A DNA stretch of 64,000 bases, taken from contig CAUGPT010000004.1 of NCBI GenBank assembly GCA_959601495.1, positions 23,964-87,963 on the forward strand. The letters run 5' to 3'. A program made the position numbers and the translations under genes. Source of the stretch: Avispirillum sp959601495. GTDB taxonomy: Bacteria; Bacillota; Clostridia; Oscillospirales; CAG-272. Under the pieces are notes generated by a model. It was not told the DNA's origin, made no database searches, and saw only the letters and a list, made by a program, of their open reading frames with translations. Below are positions 41,723 to 50,007 of the stretch, piece by piece. Position 1 is the first letter of the stretch. Each line of letters begins with the position of its first letter.

Positions 41723-42805
41723 TCAGTCCATGTAGTAAGAAACCGCCAGATTTACCACCATATCGTAGCTGACGACGCCCGCGGTGCCCTGACTTTCAAG
41801 ATAGGAATTATTGAGCGAGTCGGAAATATCCGCGGCTTTGTTCTCTCTGTATTTGTCGAAAAAGCTGCTGTATGAGCGCATTTCTCCGCGGGCTGCGGCG
41901 CAAAGGGTCGAGTACGCGTTGAAATACATTTCGGGCGAGGCTTTGTAAAGCGCGCCCGCCAGATACTCGTACATATTAAGAGCGCCGCAGTAGCGCACAT
42001 ACGCGTTGTCGGAAGCTCTGCACACGAGAAAAGCCGCAAAGTTTGCTTCGTCCTCGCGGGAGATGCCGCGCTGGTGCGCCATTTCGTGGGCGGCGGTATA
42101 AACGGTCACATAGTCGGGATAGTTTGTGTTGATGTTCGCGTCTCCCGTGAAAAATCCGTATATGCCCGAAAGATGAGTGTATGTCATGTATTTGCTTATG
42201 ACAAGAGGCTTTGCGTACGTGTCATAGCGGTCTATAAAGTCGTACTCGCCGCATACGGTGTCATATGAGCGGCAGAGGATATCTGACATTTCACGAAATC
42301 CGAAGGGCATTTTCGTTGAGCCGTCAGCGGGAAAATTGACGTCTTTTGCCGCTTCGTTTACTTCTTCTCCGATCAAAAGCGCTGTTTTGTAAAGCTCCTC
42401 GACGCTTACGTCCCGCTCGGAAAGCGACATTTTCGACGCCATTGACGTGCCGCGGTATCCCGGCGCGAAATCAACGGCGAACAGAGTATATACAAGCGCT
42501 GCTGTGGCAAGCACGCAGGATACGCATCTTATTGCGTGCCTCCCGCCGCGAGAGACGCTTTTTGCAACTATCATGCAAAGCCCGAACAAAAGAACGGGAG
42601 AGGCAAACAGCATAAATTCCATAACGGAAAAAGGGAAAATGCCGCTTATTTTCGCAAGCGCAAAGCGAACCGCGCGTCCGACGCTTACGTTGAATGCGTC
42701 GGCAAAAGCGGCGCTTTTATAGAAAATGATATGACATATGCCCGCCGCGGCGAAAAGCGCAAACGATACAACGGCATACAGCGGCACGGGGCGCAGCTTT
42801 TTCAT
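41723..42805 (-). CDS. DUF3810 membrane protein, putative zinc metalloprotease
   Basis: The 360-residue protein has three N-terminal membrane helices (about 8-28, 57-80 and 92-110), then an extracytoplasmic domain with a zinc-protease motif HEMAHQRG (240-247) and a downstream acidic ligand in REDEANF (residues 250-256), the gluzincin pattern. The family (DUF3810) has no assigned substrate. The start is ATG 42805, eight bases after AGGA, and it lies 19 bases after rluA, so it is the last gene of a minus-strand operon. Loss of signal into the 3' gap shows no strong terminator. Confidence 0.84.
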   Translation of the reverse strand: MKKLRPVPLYAVVSFALFAAAGICHIIFYKSAAFADAFNVSVGRAVRFALAKISGIFPFSVMEFMLFASPVLLFGLCMIVAKSVSRGGRHAIRCVSCVLATAALVYTLFAVDFAPGYRGTSMASKMSLSERDVSVEELYKTALLIGEEVNEAAKDVNFPADGSTKMPFGFREMSDILCRSYDTVCGEYDFIDRYDTYAKPLVISKYMTYTHLSGIYGFFTGDANINTNYPDYVTVYTAAHEMAHQRGISREDEANFAAFLVCRASDNAYVRYCGALNMYEYLAGALYKASPEMYFNAYSTLCAAARGEMRSYSSFFDKYRENKAADISDSLNNSYLESQGTAGVVSYDMVVNLAVSYYMD

Positions 42806-42824
42806 GTGTCTTTTCCTTTCCTTT

Positions 42825-43811
42825 TTATCTTTTATCAGAAGCACGGCTTTTCAGAGTGAGAAGATATTTTTCGGCATCCTCCGTACTGCCGCCGAAGGCG
42901 GACAGCACTTTGTCAAAGTCCGGCATAAGCGATCTTATATCCTCGGGAGGCGGGGCGAAAAGGTGTATCCTTTCTTTTGACTCGGGATGGGGAAACGAAA
43001 GGTACGCGGCGTGCAGCGCCTGTCTGCCCGGCTCGCCGCACGGACTGCCGTAAAGACTGTCGCCGCACAGCGGACAGCCGAGAGCGGCAAAGTGCACTCT
43101 GAGCTGGTGCGTTCTGCCCGTTACGGGGGAAGCGAGAACGGCGCATCTGCCGCTTTCGGGGTCGGCATAAAGCACTTTATAGTATGTCAGCGCGCTTTTC
43201 GCACCCAAGTCATCGATGGTGCAGGTGCGCCTTTTTATAATGCTGTCGTCGCAGCGCCTGAGCGGGATATCTATTGTACCCTCGGCTTCCTTCGGCGCGC
43301 TTGTCAGAACGGCTATATACATTTTCACTATCTCTCCGCTTATCATGGAACGGTAGAGAAGGGATGCCGCAAGGCGGGAGTTCGCCGTGAGCATTATTCC
43401 GCTCGTGTCGCTGTCAAGGCGGTTCACGGGGCGAAACACATACGGCGCACCGCTGTATCTGAAGCTGAGGGCGTTTGCCACGGTGTCAAGTCTGTGGCCG
43501 AATGACGGGTGCGCGGGCATAAACGGAGGCTTGTTCACCGCCGTTATGTGATCGTCCTCGAACAGCACGGGCAGCTCAAGGTCGACTGGTATCATATAAG
43601 GGCAGGTATCCTCTTCGCGGTCCTCTGTCTTAAGAGACAGGATATCGCCGAATTTCAGCACATATCTTACGGTTACAAATTTCGAATTTACGGTTATGCC
43701 GCCCTCGGTGAATTTCAGCTTTTTCAGCATGCCGGAGGAATATCCCATGTCGCCGCGCAAAAGCTCGCGGATGGTTTTTCCCGCTTCTTTTTCTGTGATT
43801 TCAATTGTCAT
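42825..43811 (-). CDS. RluA-type pseudouridine synthase (first)
   Basis: It converts uridine to pseudouridine in rRNA or tRNA. The 328-residue protein has an N-terminal S4-like RNA-binding segment (KKLKFTEGGITVNSKFV), the catalytic block RPVNRLDSDTSG with Asp133 and Asn in place of the more usual His before RLD, and VTGRTHQLRVHFAALGCPL. The target position cannot be fixed from sequence. ATG 43811 overlaps the end of lnt by 11 bases, with AAAGGAG inside lnt as ribosome site. Confidence 0.9.
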   Translation of the reverse strand: MTIEITEKEAGKTIRELLRGDMGYSSGMLKKLKFTEGGITVNSKFVTVRYVLKFGDILSLKTEDREEDTCPYMIPVDLELPVLFEDDHITAVNKPPFMPAHPSFGHRLDTVANALSFRYSGAPYVFRPVNRLDSDTSGIMLTANSRLAASLLYRSMISGEIVKMYIAVLTSAPKEAEGTIDIPLRRCDDSIIKRRTCTIDDLGAKSALTYYKVLYADPESGRCAVLASPVTGRTHQLRVHFAALGCPLCGDSLYGSPCGEPGRQALHAAYLSFPHPESKERIHLFAPPPEDIRSLMPDFDKVLSAFGGSTEDAEKYLLTLKSRASDKR

Positions 43812-45441
43812 GCGGGTCTCCTTTATCGCTTTTTCGGCGTCTTAGATCGGAAAGTATCAGCACAAGAGATGCCGACATGGCGTACAGCGCGCAAAGCGGC
43901 ACGGCAATGTTGCCGACGGTGCCGTATAAAGTGCGCGCCTCTATATACTCTGCGTCGGCCGCGGCATAGCAGCGCTCGCCCGACTCGGTTTTTGCGACCG
44001 TTTTGCCGTACGGGGATATTACAGACGAAATGCCCGTGTTTGCGCTGCGCAGCACGTATCTGCCGTTTTCAACGGCGCGCAGTATTGCGTGAGAATTGTG
44101 CTGCTCCTTGGCGGCGCTGCCGTCGAACCAGCTGTCGTTTGTGGATATGCATATGATCTCGGCACCGTCGCGAACGCTTTCAAGGCAAAGGCTTTCATAA
44201 ACGCTGTCAAAGCAGATAAGGCTGCCGGCTTTGCCCGCGGCGGTATCAAAGACTGCGGTTTCACAGCCGCCCGTTATCTCCGTATCTTTCGTAAGACCGA
44301 CAAGAGAGGGCATAAGATTTTCGGTAAAGCGGCGGGCAGGGATATACTCGCCGAATGGTACGGGATGGCGTTTGTCATAGACCGTGTCCGAGCCGTCCCC
44401 GGGCAGCATGATTACGGAATTATAAAGCTTTTCGCCGTCCTTGCGGAAAGCTCCGCACAGAATATCGGCGTTGTATTTTTCTGCGATATATTCAAGACTG
44501 TTTTTTCTGTGCGGTTCTGCGGCTATGTCGCAGGGCAGCGCGGTCTCCGGCAGAACGATAAGCTCTGCGCCGTCCTTTGCAGCCTGAGATGCAAGGGAAG
44601 TGTACACGCGCACGCTTTGAGTTGTCTGCGACCATTTTTCGCTGAAAAGAATATTTCCCTGCAGCACTGCGCAGCGCACTGCCGTGCCGTGCAGGTCGTT
44701 TTTTGAAATGCGGACGGCTCCGAAGCCGAAATTGAATATGAGAACAAGCGCCGCAATGACTGCCGAGACGCGCTGCGCCCTTTTAGCCGAGCCTTTTGCG
44801 GGCAGAGCTCCGGATATGAGCGCATTTGACATTATTATAAGAAATGATACAAAATACGAGCCGAAAAGGGAGGCAGTCTGTATTGCAGGCGCAAAGTATG
44901 TCTGTCCTGCGGCAAGCCTGCCCCACGGAACGCCGAGCCATGTGCGGCTCTGAAGCCACTCGGCGCAGACCCACAGGGAAGAAACGAACAGAGAGTATGC
45001 GACAGGGTGTTTTTCTTTGTCGGAGTGTCTTGTAAAAAACGCCGACAGTACGAATATAAACGCCGACACAGCGCCCTGCACCGTCGGCAGACCTATAAAC
45101 GCCGCAAGAACTACGGCGAGGGACTGCGCTTTGCCGTAGCCGAGAAAATCAAGTGGGTACAGCTGCCAGAACCAGCTGTAGGTCATAAACCCGTATACGG
45201 TGAAAAACGCCATGCCGCGCAGCCATGCCGCAATAAGATATTTATGTGTGCCGCGGCGAACGGCACGCGTTTCGGAGTACAAAAGCGGGGCAAGCGAAAA
45301 CCAGGCGATAAACCAAAGCCTCGGTTCTGTGAGCGGCACAGCAAAAACGGCGCCGCAAAGCGCCGATGCCGCGCAGTATAAAGCCCCCGTCGGCTTGACG
45401 CTGCCGACGCGGCGGGGGACTGTGTCCGCCGTATCCTTCAT
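43801..45441 (-). CDS. lnt: Apolipoprotein N-acyltransferase
   Basis: It adds the third acyl chain to the amino-terminal cysteine of lipoproteins. The 546-residue protein has six to seven membrane helices at the N-terminus (to about 240), a nitrilase-like periplasmic-type domain, and a C-terminal helix. The catalytic triad is present: LPETALP (Glu299), YDKRHPVPFGEYIP (Lys357) and SLICFDSVYE (Cys410). In E. coli the last motif is Cys-Tyr-Glu; here it is Cys-Phe-Asp. The enzyme is standard in Gram-negatives but less expected in a monoderm spore former. It starts behind GGAGGCACA and lies between two pseudouridine synthase genes. Confidence 0.9.
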   Translation of the reverse strand: MKDTADTVPRRVGSVKPTGALYCAASALCGAVFAVPLTEPRLWFIAWFSLAPLLYSETRAVRRGTHKYLIAAWLRGMAFFTVYGFMTYSWFWQLYPLDFLGYGKAQSLAVVLAAFIGLPTVQGAVSAFIFVLSAFFTRHSDKEKHPVAYSLFVSSLWVCAEWLQSRTWLGVPWGRLAAGQTYFAPAIQTASLFGSYFVSFLIIMSNALISGALPAKGSAKRAQRVSAVIAALVLIFNFGFGAVRISKNDLHGTAVRCAVLQGNILFSEKWSQTTQSVRVYTSLASQAAKDGAELIVLPETALPCDIAAEPHRKNSLEYIAEKYNADILCGAFRKDGEKLYNSVIMLPGDGSDTVYDKRHPVPFGEYIPARRFTENLMPSLVGLTKDTEITGGCETAVFDTAAGKAGSLICFDSVYESLCLESVRDGAEIICISTNDSWFDGSAAKEQHNSHAILRAVENGRYVLRSANTGISSVISPYGKTVAKTESGERCYAAADAEYIEARTLYGTVGNIAVPLCALYAMSASLVLILSDLRRRKSDKGDPHDN

Positions 45442-45456
45442 TGTGCCTCCGCTTAG

Positions 45457-46437
45457 TTAAAAGAGTTTCAGAAAATCTATTTTGCCCCTGTCGGCTTCAA
45501 AATATCTGCCGTCAAGATATGAGAGGGGACCGTCAGGTACTCTGAAGCCTATGCGGTACGAGTACAGTGCCTGATATTTATAGCCCATTTGCCTGTCGGC
45601 GGCGTTCTTTGCGTATTTTCCCTCGCCCAGAAGGGGGTAGCCGAGGTACGCCATGTGCGCGCGTATCTGATGGGTGCGTCCCGTGTGCAGCCGCACTTCG
45701 AGCAGGGAGAGGTCCTTCTCCTTTGAATATTTCAGCGTTTTAAATTCGGTAACGATCTCCTTTGCGCCCTCGGTCCGCTTTTCGGTGACGGTGACGGTCT
45801 TTCTGACGGAGTCTTTTCTGAGATATGCCTTCTTTGTGGCTTTTGGCGGCACCGGGCGTCCGTGAACGGCGCAGAGATAGCGCTTGTCAATAAGTCCCTC
45901 ACGGATAAGCCTGTTCAATTCACGAAGAGCGGCGGCGTTCTTTGCCGCTACCACAAGCCCGCCCGTGTTTCTGTCTATTCTGTTGCACAGCGCGGGGGCA
46001 AACGAAGCCTCACTCTCGGGAGAGTATTCCCCTTTATTATAAAGATATGCTTTTATGGCGAATATAAGCGTTTCCCGCTCGCTGAGGCTTTCCGAAGCGT
46101 GCTCGCCGCGGTCTCCCGTATGCGCGAGCATACCCGGGCGCTTTGCGGCGATGATCATGTTTTCGTCCTCGTATACTATGTCCGGCACTGTCTTTACTCT
46201 GGCATATTCCGACGCGCCGTCGTCGGCGGGACGCGAAAATTCGTCGGGAATGTACATTTCAACAACATCGCCCGTGCAAAGCATCGTATCCTCTTTGGCG
46301 CGCCTGCCGTTTACTTTGATGCGCTTTTTTCTGATGTATTTGTACATGAGGGATTTCGGAATACCGTCAAGCGCTTTTGTCAGATATTTGTCAAGGCGCT
46401 GTCCGCCGTCGTTTTCGTTCAGCACTTTTTTTATCAA
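45457..46437 (-). CDS. RluA-type pseudouridine synthase (second)
   Basis: The 326-residue enzyme has a complete N-terminal S4 domain (GQRLDKYLTKAL...RIKVNGRRAKEDTML, residues 12-54), the active-site ALCNRIDRNTGG (Asp155), a helical insert (KRTEGAKEIVTEFKTLK), and LHTGRTHQIRAHMAYLGYPLL. The arrangement fits RluC/RluD-type enzymes for 23S rRNA. It starts at TTG 46437, behind AAGGAGG at about 12 bases. lnt follows after 15 bases, so they share an operon. Confidence 0.9.
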   Translation of the reverse strand: MIKKVLNENDGGQRLDKYLTKALDGIPKSLMYKYIRKKRIKVNGRRAKEDTMLCTGDVVEMYIPDEFSRPADDGASEYARVKTVPDIVYEDENMIIAAKRPGMLAHTGDRGEHASESLSERETLIFAIKAYLYNKGEYSPESEASFAPALCNRIDRNTGGLVVAAKNAAALRELNRLIREGLIDKRYLCAVHGRPVPPKATKKAYLRKDSVRKTVTVTEKRTEGAKEIVTEFKTLKYSKEKDLSLLEVRLHTGRTHQIRAHMAYLGYPLLGEGKYAKNAADRQMGYKYQALYSYRIGFRVPDGPLSYLDGRYFEADRGKIDFLKLF

Positions 46438-46478
46438 AGAGAGCCGTCCCTCCTTCTTTTGTATTTTGTCCGTATATT

Positions 46479-46506
46479 GAAAATCGGCACCGGAGTGCCG
46501 ATTTTC
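46479..46506 (-). terminator. Terminator between the small coiled-coil gene and rluA
   Basis: The 11-bp stem AAAATCGGCAC/GTGCCGATTTT with a four-base loop ends in TTTTC on the minus strand. Confidence 0.7.
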
Positions 46507-46527
46507 TTATTTCCCGGGTTCTTAAAC

Positions 46528-46722
46528 TCAATAGTCGCTGTCACAGTCGCATTGGAATGATTGTATCTGGAGATAGGCGGTCTGCCCCGCCAGCATACCG
46601 ATCTGATTTTCAAGCCTTTCTATCTGCTCTTTCATTCTTGCGATCTCCGCTTCAAGCGCGGCGATACGGCGAGATTCACTGTCGCTTTCATAAGCGCCGA
46701 GCGCGTCGAAATCATGACTCAT
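46528..46722 (-). CDS. Small coiled-coil protein
   Basis: The 64-residue protein has a clear heptad region (SRRIAALEAEIARMKEQIERL, then ENQIGMLAG; about residues 17-47) and an end with CDCDSDY. I recognise no family. Its ATG lies eight bases after AGGAG, it is followed by a terminator, and it sits between upp and the rluA-lnt operon, so it is very likely a real gene. Oligomerisation through the coil is the only inference I can make. Confidence 0.65.
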   Translation of the reverse strand: MSHDFDALGAYESDSESRRIAALEAEIARMKEQIERLENQIGMLAGQTAYLQIQSFQCDCDSDY

Positions 46723-46783
46723 AAATAACGCTCCTGCCCATCTGTCGGCACGGTGTGCCGAAGACTATATGATTATTTTATGA

Positions 46784-47413
46784 TTATTTTGTTCCGAACA
46801 GTCTGTCGCCCGCGTCGCCCAGACCGGGAACGATATATTTGTTTTCGTTGAGCTTTTCATCCATTGCGGCGATGTATATATCAACGTCGGGATGATCCTC
46901 CATGACCTTGCGCGCGCCCTCGGGAGCACCTACAAGGCACATGAGCTTTATGTTGGTGCAGCCGCGCTTTTTGAGCATTGCGATAGCGTCGGATGCACTG
47001 CCGCCTGTTGCGAGCATGGGGTCTACAACGATAACTATGCGCTCGTTGATGTCGGGCGGCATTTTGCAGTAGTATTCAACGGGGAGGTGGGTCTCGGGAT
47101 CGCGATACAGACCGATGTGACCTACCTTTGCAACGGGAACAAGGCTGAGCAGACCGTCAACCATGCCGAGACCCGCACGAAGAATGGGAACTATCGCAAG
47201 CTTTTTGCCGGAGACCTTTTTTGCGGTCATTTTGGAAACGGGGGTTTCGATGACTACGTCCTCCATGGGAAGGTCTCTTGTGATCTCGTAGCCCATAAGC
47301 ATTGAAATCTCGTTGAGAAGCTGGCGGAAATCCTTTGCTCCCGTATCTGCCTCTCTCATTATTGTGAGCTTGTGGGTGATCATGGGATGATCTATTACGT
47401 GAAGTGTGCTCAT
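46784..47413 (-). CDS. upp: Uracil phosphoribosyltransferase
   Basis: It salvages uracil to UMP with PRPP. The 209-residue protein has full family blocks: IVPILRAGLGMVDGLL, IGLYRDPETHLPVEYY, the PRPP loop IVVDPMLATGGSASDAI (residues 127-143) and YIVPGLGDAGDRLFGT at the C-terminus. The start follows AAAGGAGCAAATAA. It has its own promoter, divergent from the ATP synthase operon, and a weak GTCGGCAC/GTGCCG hairpin lies after the stop. Confidence 0.96.
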   Translation of the reverse strand: MSTLHVIDHPMITHKLTIMREADTGAKDFRQLLNEISMLMGYEITRDLPMEDVVIETPVSKMTAKKVSGKKLAIVPILRAGLGMVDGLLSLVPVAKVGHIGLYRDPETHLPVEYYCKMPPDINERIVIVVDPMLATGGSASDAIAMLKKRGCTNIKLMCLVGAPEGARKVMEDHPDVDIYIAAMDEKLNENKYIVPGLGDAGDRLFGTK

Positions 47414-47443
47414 TTATTTGCTCCTTTATATTATGTTTTATTT

Positions 47444-47472
47444 ATTATACACCGCTTTTTATGCGTTTTCAA
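47444..47472 (-). promoter_or_regulatory. Sigma-A promoter of upp
   Basis: On the minus strand, TTGAAA (47472-47467) and TATAAT (47449-47444) are separated by 17 bases. The stretch from here to the ATP synthase promoter (about 170 bases) shows nothing else. Confidence 0.65.
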
Positions 47473-47646
47473 GTGCAATGGACAAAATACGCACAAAAAT
47501 CGACCGCAAGTGACGGTAAATGAGCGGTGCCGTTTCCGGGCATACTACCACCGATACCATGCCGTACGGGAAGGGGCGGCGTTTGTATGGGCAATGCTCA
47601 TATATTTTTGATATATCTGCTATGAAAAATTGGTATTGCCGAATGC

Positions 47647-47675
47647 TTGACTTATTTTAGTAAAGAGATTATAAT
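47647..47675 (+). promoter_or_regulatory. Sigma-A promoter of the ATP synthase operon
   Basis: TTGACT (47647-47652) and TATAAT (47670-47675) are separated by 17 bases, just before the AGGAGG of the first gene. Confidence 0.75.
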
Positions 47676-47702
47676 ACTCTTGCCCGAGAGGAGGGAAGCC
47701 GT

Positions 47703-47984
47703 ACGGAAAGGATACTGTACTACGCGGCGTTCGCAGCCGCAGGTGTTGCGATCGGTGCCGCACAGGGAGCGCTTTTGTATGTGCTTCTCAAGAAAATGAC
47801 CTCCGCCGTATACGCGGCGGCAGCGCTTATTGGGGCGGCGAAGCTCGCGGTCTACGCGGCATGCGCCGTTATAATGGTGCTCTTCTTCAAGGGCGGGCTT
47901 ATAGCCTTCGGCGGCGGACTGGGCGCGGGGATATTCGTTTCTGCCTGCCTTGCGTCGCTCATAAGCATTAAAAACAACGGTTGA
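47703..47984 (+). CDS. AtpI-like small membrane protein, first gene of the ATP synthase operon
   Basis: It is a hydrophobic protein of about 93 residues in the atpI position, with three likely membrane helices (ILYYAAFAAAGVAIGAAQGA; VYAAAALIGAAKLAVYAACA; FGGGLGAGIFVSACLASLIS). AtpI/AtpZ proteins help assemble the c-ring or supply magnesium. Sequence support for the family is weak and position is the main argument. The start is odd. A perfect AGGAGG (47689-47694) has no ATG, GTG or TTG at proper distance in this frame, and the codon eight bases later is ACG (47703). The first standard start in frame is TTG 47775, inside the first hydrophobic segment, with GGGAG five bases upstream. atpB follows after 18 bases. 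Confidence 0.6.
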   Translation, partial: TERILYYAAFAAAGVAIGAAQGALLYVLLKKMTSAVYAAAALIGAAKLAVYAACAVIMVLFFKGGLIAFGGGLGAGIFVSACLASLISIKNNG

Positions 47985-48002
47985 CCGATAGGAGATGATA
48001 TA

Positions 48003-48893
48003 TTGGATGCACTTGATATAGCGCTTATAGGCGGCTCCGCCGTTTTGAGCGTTGCATTCGTTATACTGTTTTTCGCAGCAAGGGCAAAGTATGCCGAGGA
48101 CCCCACGCCCAAGCGGAAAAAGACGAAAAAGCGGATGCTCATATTCGTAATTCTGTTTTCGTGGGTATTTATCGGCAGTATCTTCAATATACTCATAGGC
48201 GGCTCAAAGGGCATACAGGTCGAGTTTGATCTGTTTTCGGAGAGAACGGAAATTTTCGGTCTGTCCGTTGCGCAAACGAGCGTGTATATGTGGGTGATAA
48301 CGGCGATAATCGCGCTGCTTTGCCTTGTGTTCAGACTGTTCATCTTCCCCCGCTTTTCCAAGGATTCGCCGGGAAAGCTGCAGAACGTTATCGAAACGTG
48401 CGTTGAATTCTGCGAAAAGTTTGCAAGGGATACGCTTTGCGATTATTCGGGAGAGATAGCGCCCTATATGTTCTCCCTTGCGCTGTTCATGCTGGGCGCC
48501 GCGTGCTGTGAGCTGTTCGGGCTGCGCGCTCCGACCTCCGACATTGCGGTAACGTTTGCCATGGGTCTTATCACGTTCTTCATGATAAACTTCTACGGCA
48601 TCAGGAAAAAGGGTATCGGCGGCAGACTTGCCTCAATGTGCAAGCCAAGCCCCATCATGTTCCCCATGAAGATCATAAGCGACGTCGCTGTCCCCGTTTC
48701 GCTTGCCTGCCGTCTTTTCGGCAACATGCTGGGCGGCATGATAGTCATGGATCTTCTCAAAGGAGTTCTGGGCGGCTACCGTATCGGAGTCATTCCCGTT
48801 GCGGGACTGTATTTCAACTTGTTCCATCCCATAATTCAGATATACATTTTCATCATACTTTCAATGACGTTTATCAACGAAGCCATTGAATAA
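48003..48893 (+). CDS. atpB: ATP synthase F0 subunit a
   Basis: It forms the two half-channels for ions next to the c-ring. The 296-residue protein has six or so membrane helices and the essential arginine in VSLACRLFGNMLGG (Arg237), plus YFNLFHPIIQIYIFIILSMTF at the end. An N-terminal extension with a basic KRKKTKKR segment precedes the second helix. The start is TTG 48003, behind AGGAG. It is the second gene of the operon. Confidence 0.94.
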   Translation: MDALDIALIGGSAVLSVAFVILFFAARAKYAEDPTPKRKKTKKRMLIFVILFSWVFIGSIFNILIGGSKGIQVEFDLFSERTEIFGLSVAQTSVYMWVITAIIALLCLVFRLFIFPRFSKDSPGKLQNVIETCVEFCEKFARDTLCDYSGEIAPYMFSLALFMLGAACCELFGLRAPTSDIAVTFAMGLITFFMINFYGIRKKGIGGRLASMCKPSPIMFPMKIISDVAVPVSLACRLFGNMLGGMIVMDLLKGVLGGYRIGVIPVAGLYFNLFHPIIQIYIFIILSMTFINEAIE

Positions 48894-48916
48894 AAAAAGA
48901 AAGGTTAGGTAACAAC

Positions 48917-49126
48917 ATGACAGCAATCGGTGCAGGTATAGCAATTCTGGCAGTTCTCGGCGCAGGTCTCGGCATGGGCATTGCAACAGGCAAGGCGTGC
49001 GAGTCCGCGGCAAGACAGCCCGAGGCCTCCGGTAAGATCAACACTCTGCTGCTTCTGGGCTGTGCCCTTGCAGAGTCCACCGCTATCTATGCGTTCGTCG
49101 TAGCGCTTATCCTTGCGGTAAAGTAA
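48917..49126 (+). CDS. atpE: ATP synthase F0 subunit c
   Basis: The 69-residue hairpin protein forms the rotor ring. It has helix 1 (AIGAGIAILAVLGAGLGMGIATG), the polar loop SAARQPEASGKI and helix 2 with the ion-carrying Glu53 (GCALAESTAIYAFVVALIL). Helix 2 has the Glu-Ser-Thr...Tyr pattern of sodium-binding rings, but the helix 1 glutamine of such rings is Met20 here. The protein is 69 residues, short for the family, with no extended C-terminus. The start follows AAAGAAAGGTTAGG. Confidence 0.96.
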   Translation: MTAIGAGIAILAVLGAGLGMGIATGKACESAARQPEASGKINTLLLLGCALAESTAIYAFVVALILAVK

Positions 49127-49175
49127 GGACAAACCGATAAGAAGAGACGATCTTTTATAAGGAGGCGCAAACCAA

Positions 49176-49697
49176 GTGGGCGGACTTGATCTTACAAAGA
49201 TCCCTATGGATCTTATAATGAACATCATAAACATTGTCATCCTTTTTGTCATCGTGCGTTTTCTGGCGTATAAGCCCGTCAAGAAGTTTCTTGACGCGCG
49301 CCGTGCCGGTATAGACGCGGAGAAAAAGGAGGCAGAGGATGCCGAAAACCGCGCGAAGGAAATGTGCGCGCAGTACGAGGCAAAACTTTCCGAGACGGAC
49401 GCGGCACGTGCCGACGCCGTAAAGAGCGGCGAGCGCGAAGGGCAGCGCAAGGCGGACGAGATAGTCGCCGGCGCAAAGAAGGACGCGGAAAAGCTTATAT
49501 CCGACGCAAAGAAGAATATTGCAGCGAAAGAGTCGGAGTCCCGCGAGAATATGAGAGACAGCGTTGTTGACCTGTCTCTGTCAATCGCGACGAAAGTCAT
49601 CGGCAGAAATCTTTGCGACGACGACAACAAGCGTCTTGCCGAGGAGTTTTTCGCTGAGGAATGCGGCAAGGCAAAGGACGGTAGCGAAAATGGCTGA
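49176..49697 (+). CDS. atpF: ATP synthase F0 subunit b
   Basis: It is a peripheral stalk subunit of 173 residues. It has one N-terminal membrane helix (MDLIMNIINIVILFVIVRFLA) and a long charged coiled coil (about 38-150) of Glu/Lys/Ala-rich heptads, then a C-terminal part (SLSIATKVIGRNLCDDDNK) expected to meet the delta subunit. The start is GTG 49176, ten bases after GGAGG. The stop lies eight bases inside atpH, so translation is coupled. Confidence 0.94.
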   Translation: MGGLDLTKIPMDLIMNIINIVILFVIVRFLAYKPVKKFLDARRAGIDAEKKEAEDAENRAKEMCAQYEAKLSETDAARADAVKSGEREGQRKADEIVAGAKKDAEKLISDAKKNIAAKESESRENMRDSVVDLSLSIATKVIGRNLCDDDNKRLAEEFFAEECGKAKDGSENG

Positions 49698-49914
49698 AAA
49701 CGCTTTGCTCCAGGTACCGGAGGGCACCGGCGAGGAAACGGTAAAGCTTATATGCTCGTCTTTTGAAAAAATGCTCGGCAAAGAGCTTACATTCCGCGTT
49801 GCGGTGAAAAAGGATCTCATGGGCGGTTTTATCGCGAAGATCGACGGAACTACTTATGATAACTCCGTTTCGTCACGGCTTGCCAGGATGAAAAAGTACC
49901 TGATGAAAAAATAA
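49690..49914 (+). CDS. atpH: Truncated ATP synthase delta subunit (C-terminal domain only)
   Basis: The 74-residue product corresponds to the C-terminal domain of AtpH: LLQVPEGTGEETVKLICSSF, EKMLGKELTFRVAVKKDLMG, then GFIAKIDGTTYDNSVSSRL, matching the family's end (GGxxxxxxDxxxDxSVxxxL-like). A normal delta has about 175 residues with a six-helix N-terminal domain that binds the alpha subunits. That domain is missing. The upstream frame is atpF read out of frame, so it is not a frameshifted longer gene. ATG 49690 overlaps atpF by eight bases, and atpA follows after a 93-base gap with a hairpin. How the peripheral stalk is joined to F1 without the domain is unclear. Confidence 0.8.
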   Translation: MAENALLQVPEGTGEETVKLICSSFEKMLGKELTFRVAVKKDLMGGFIAKIDGTTYDNSVSSRLARMKKYLMKK

Positions 49915-50007
49915 AACCCGCAATTATTATTTTTACAGCCGCCGCGCTTGCGCGGCACGGCTCTTTTCCGAATACAGTATTATTTTCGGGAAAGGAGGAC
50001 GATTTAC

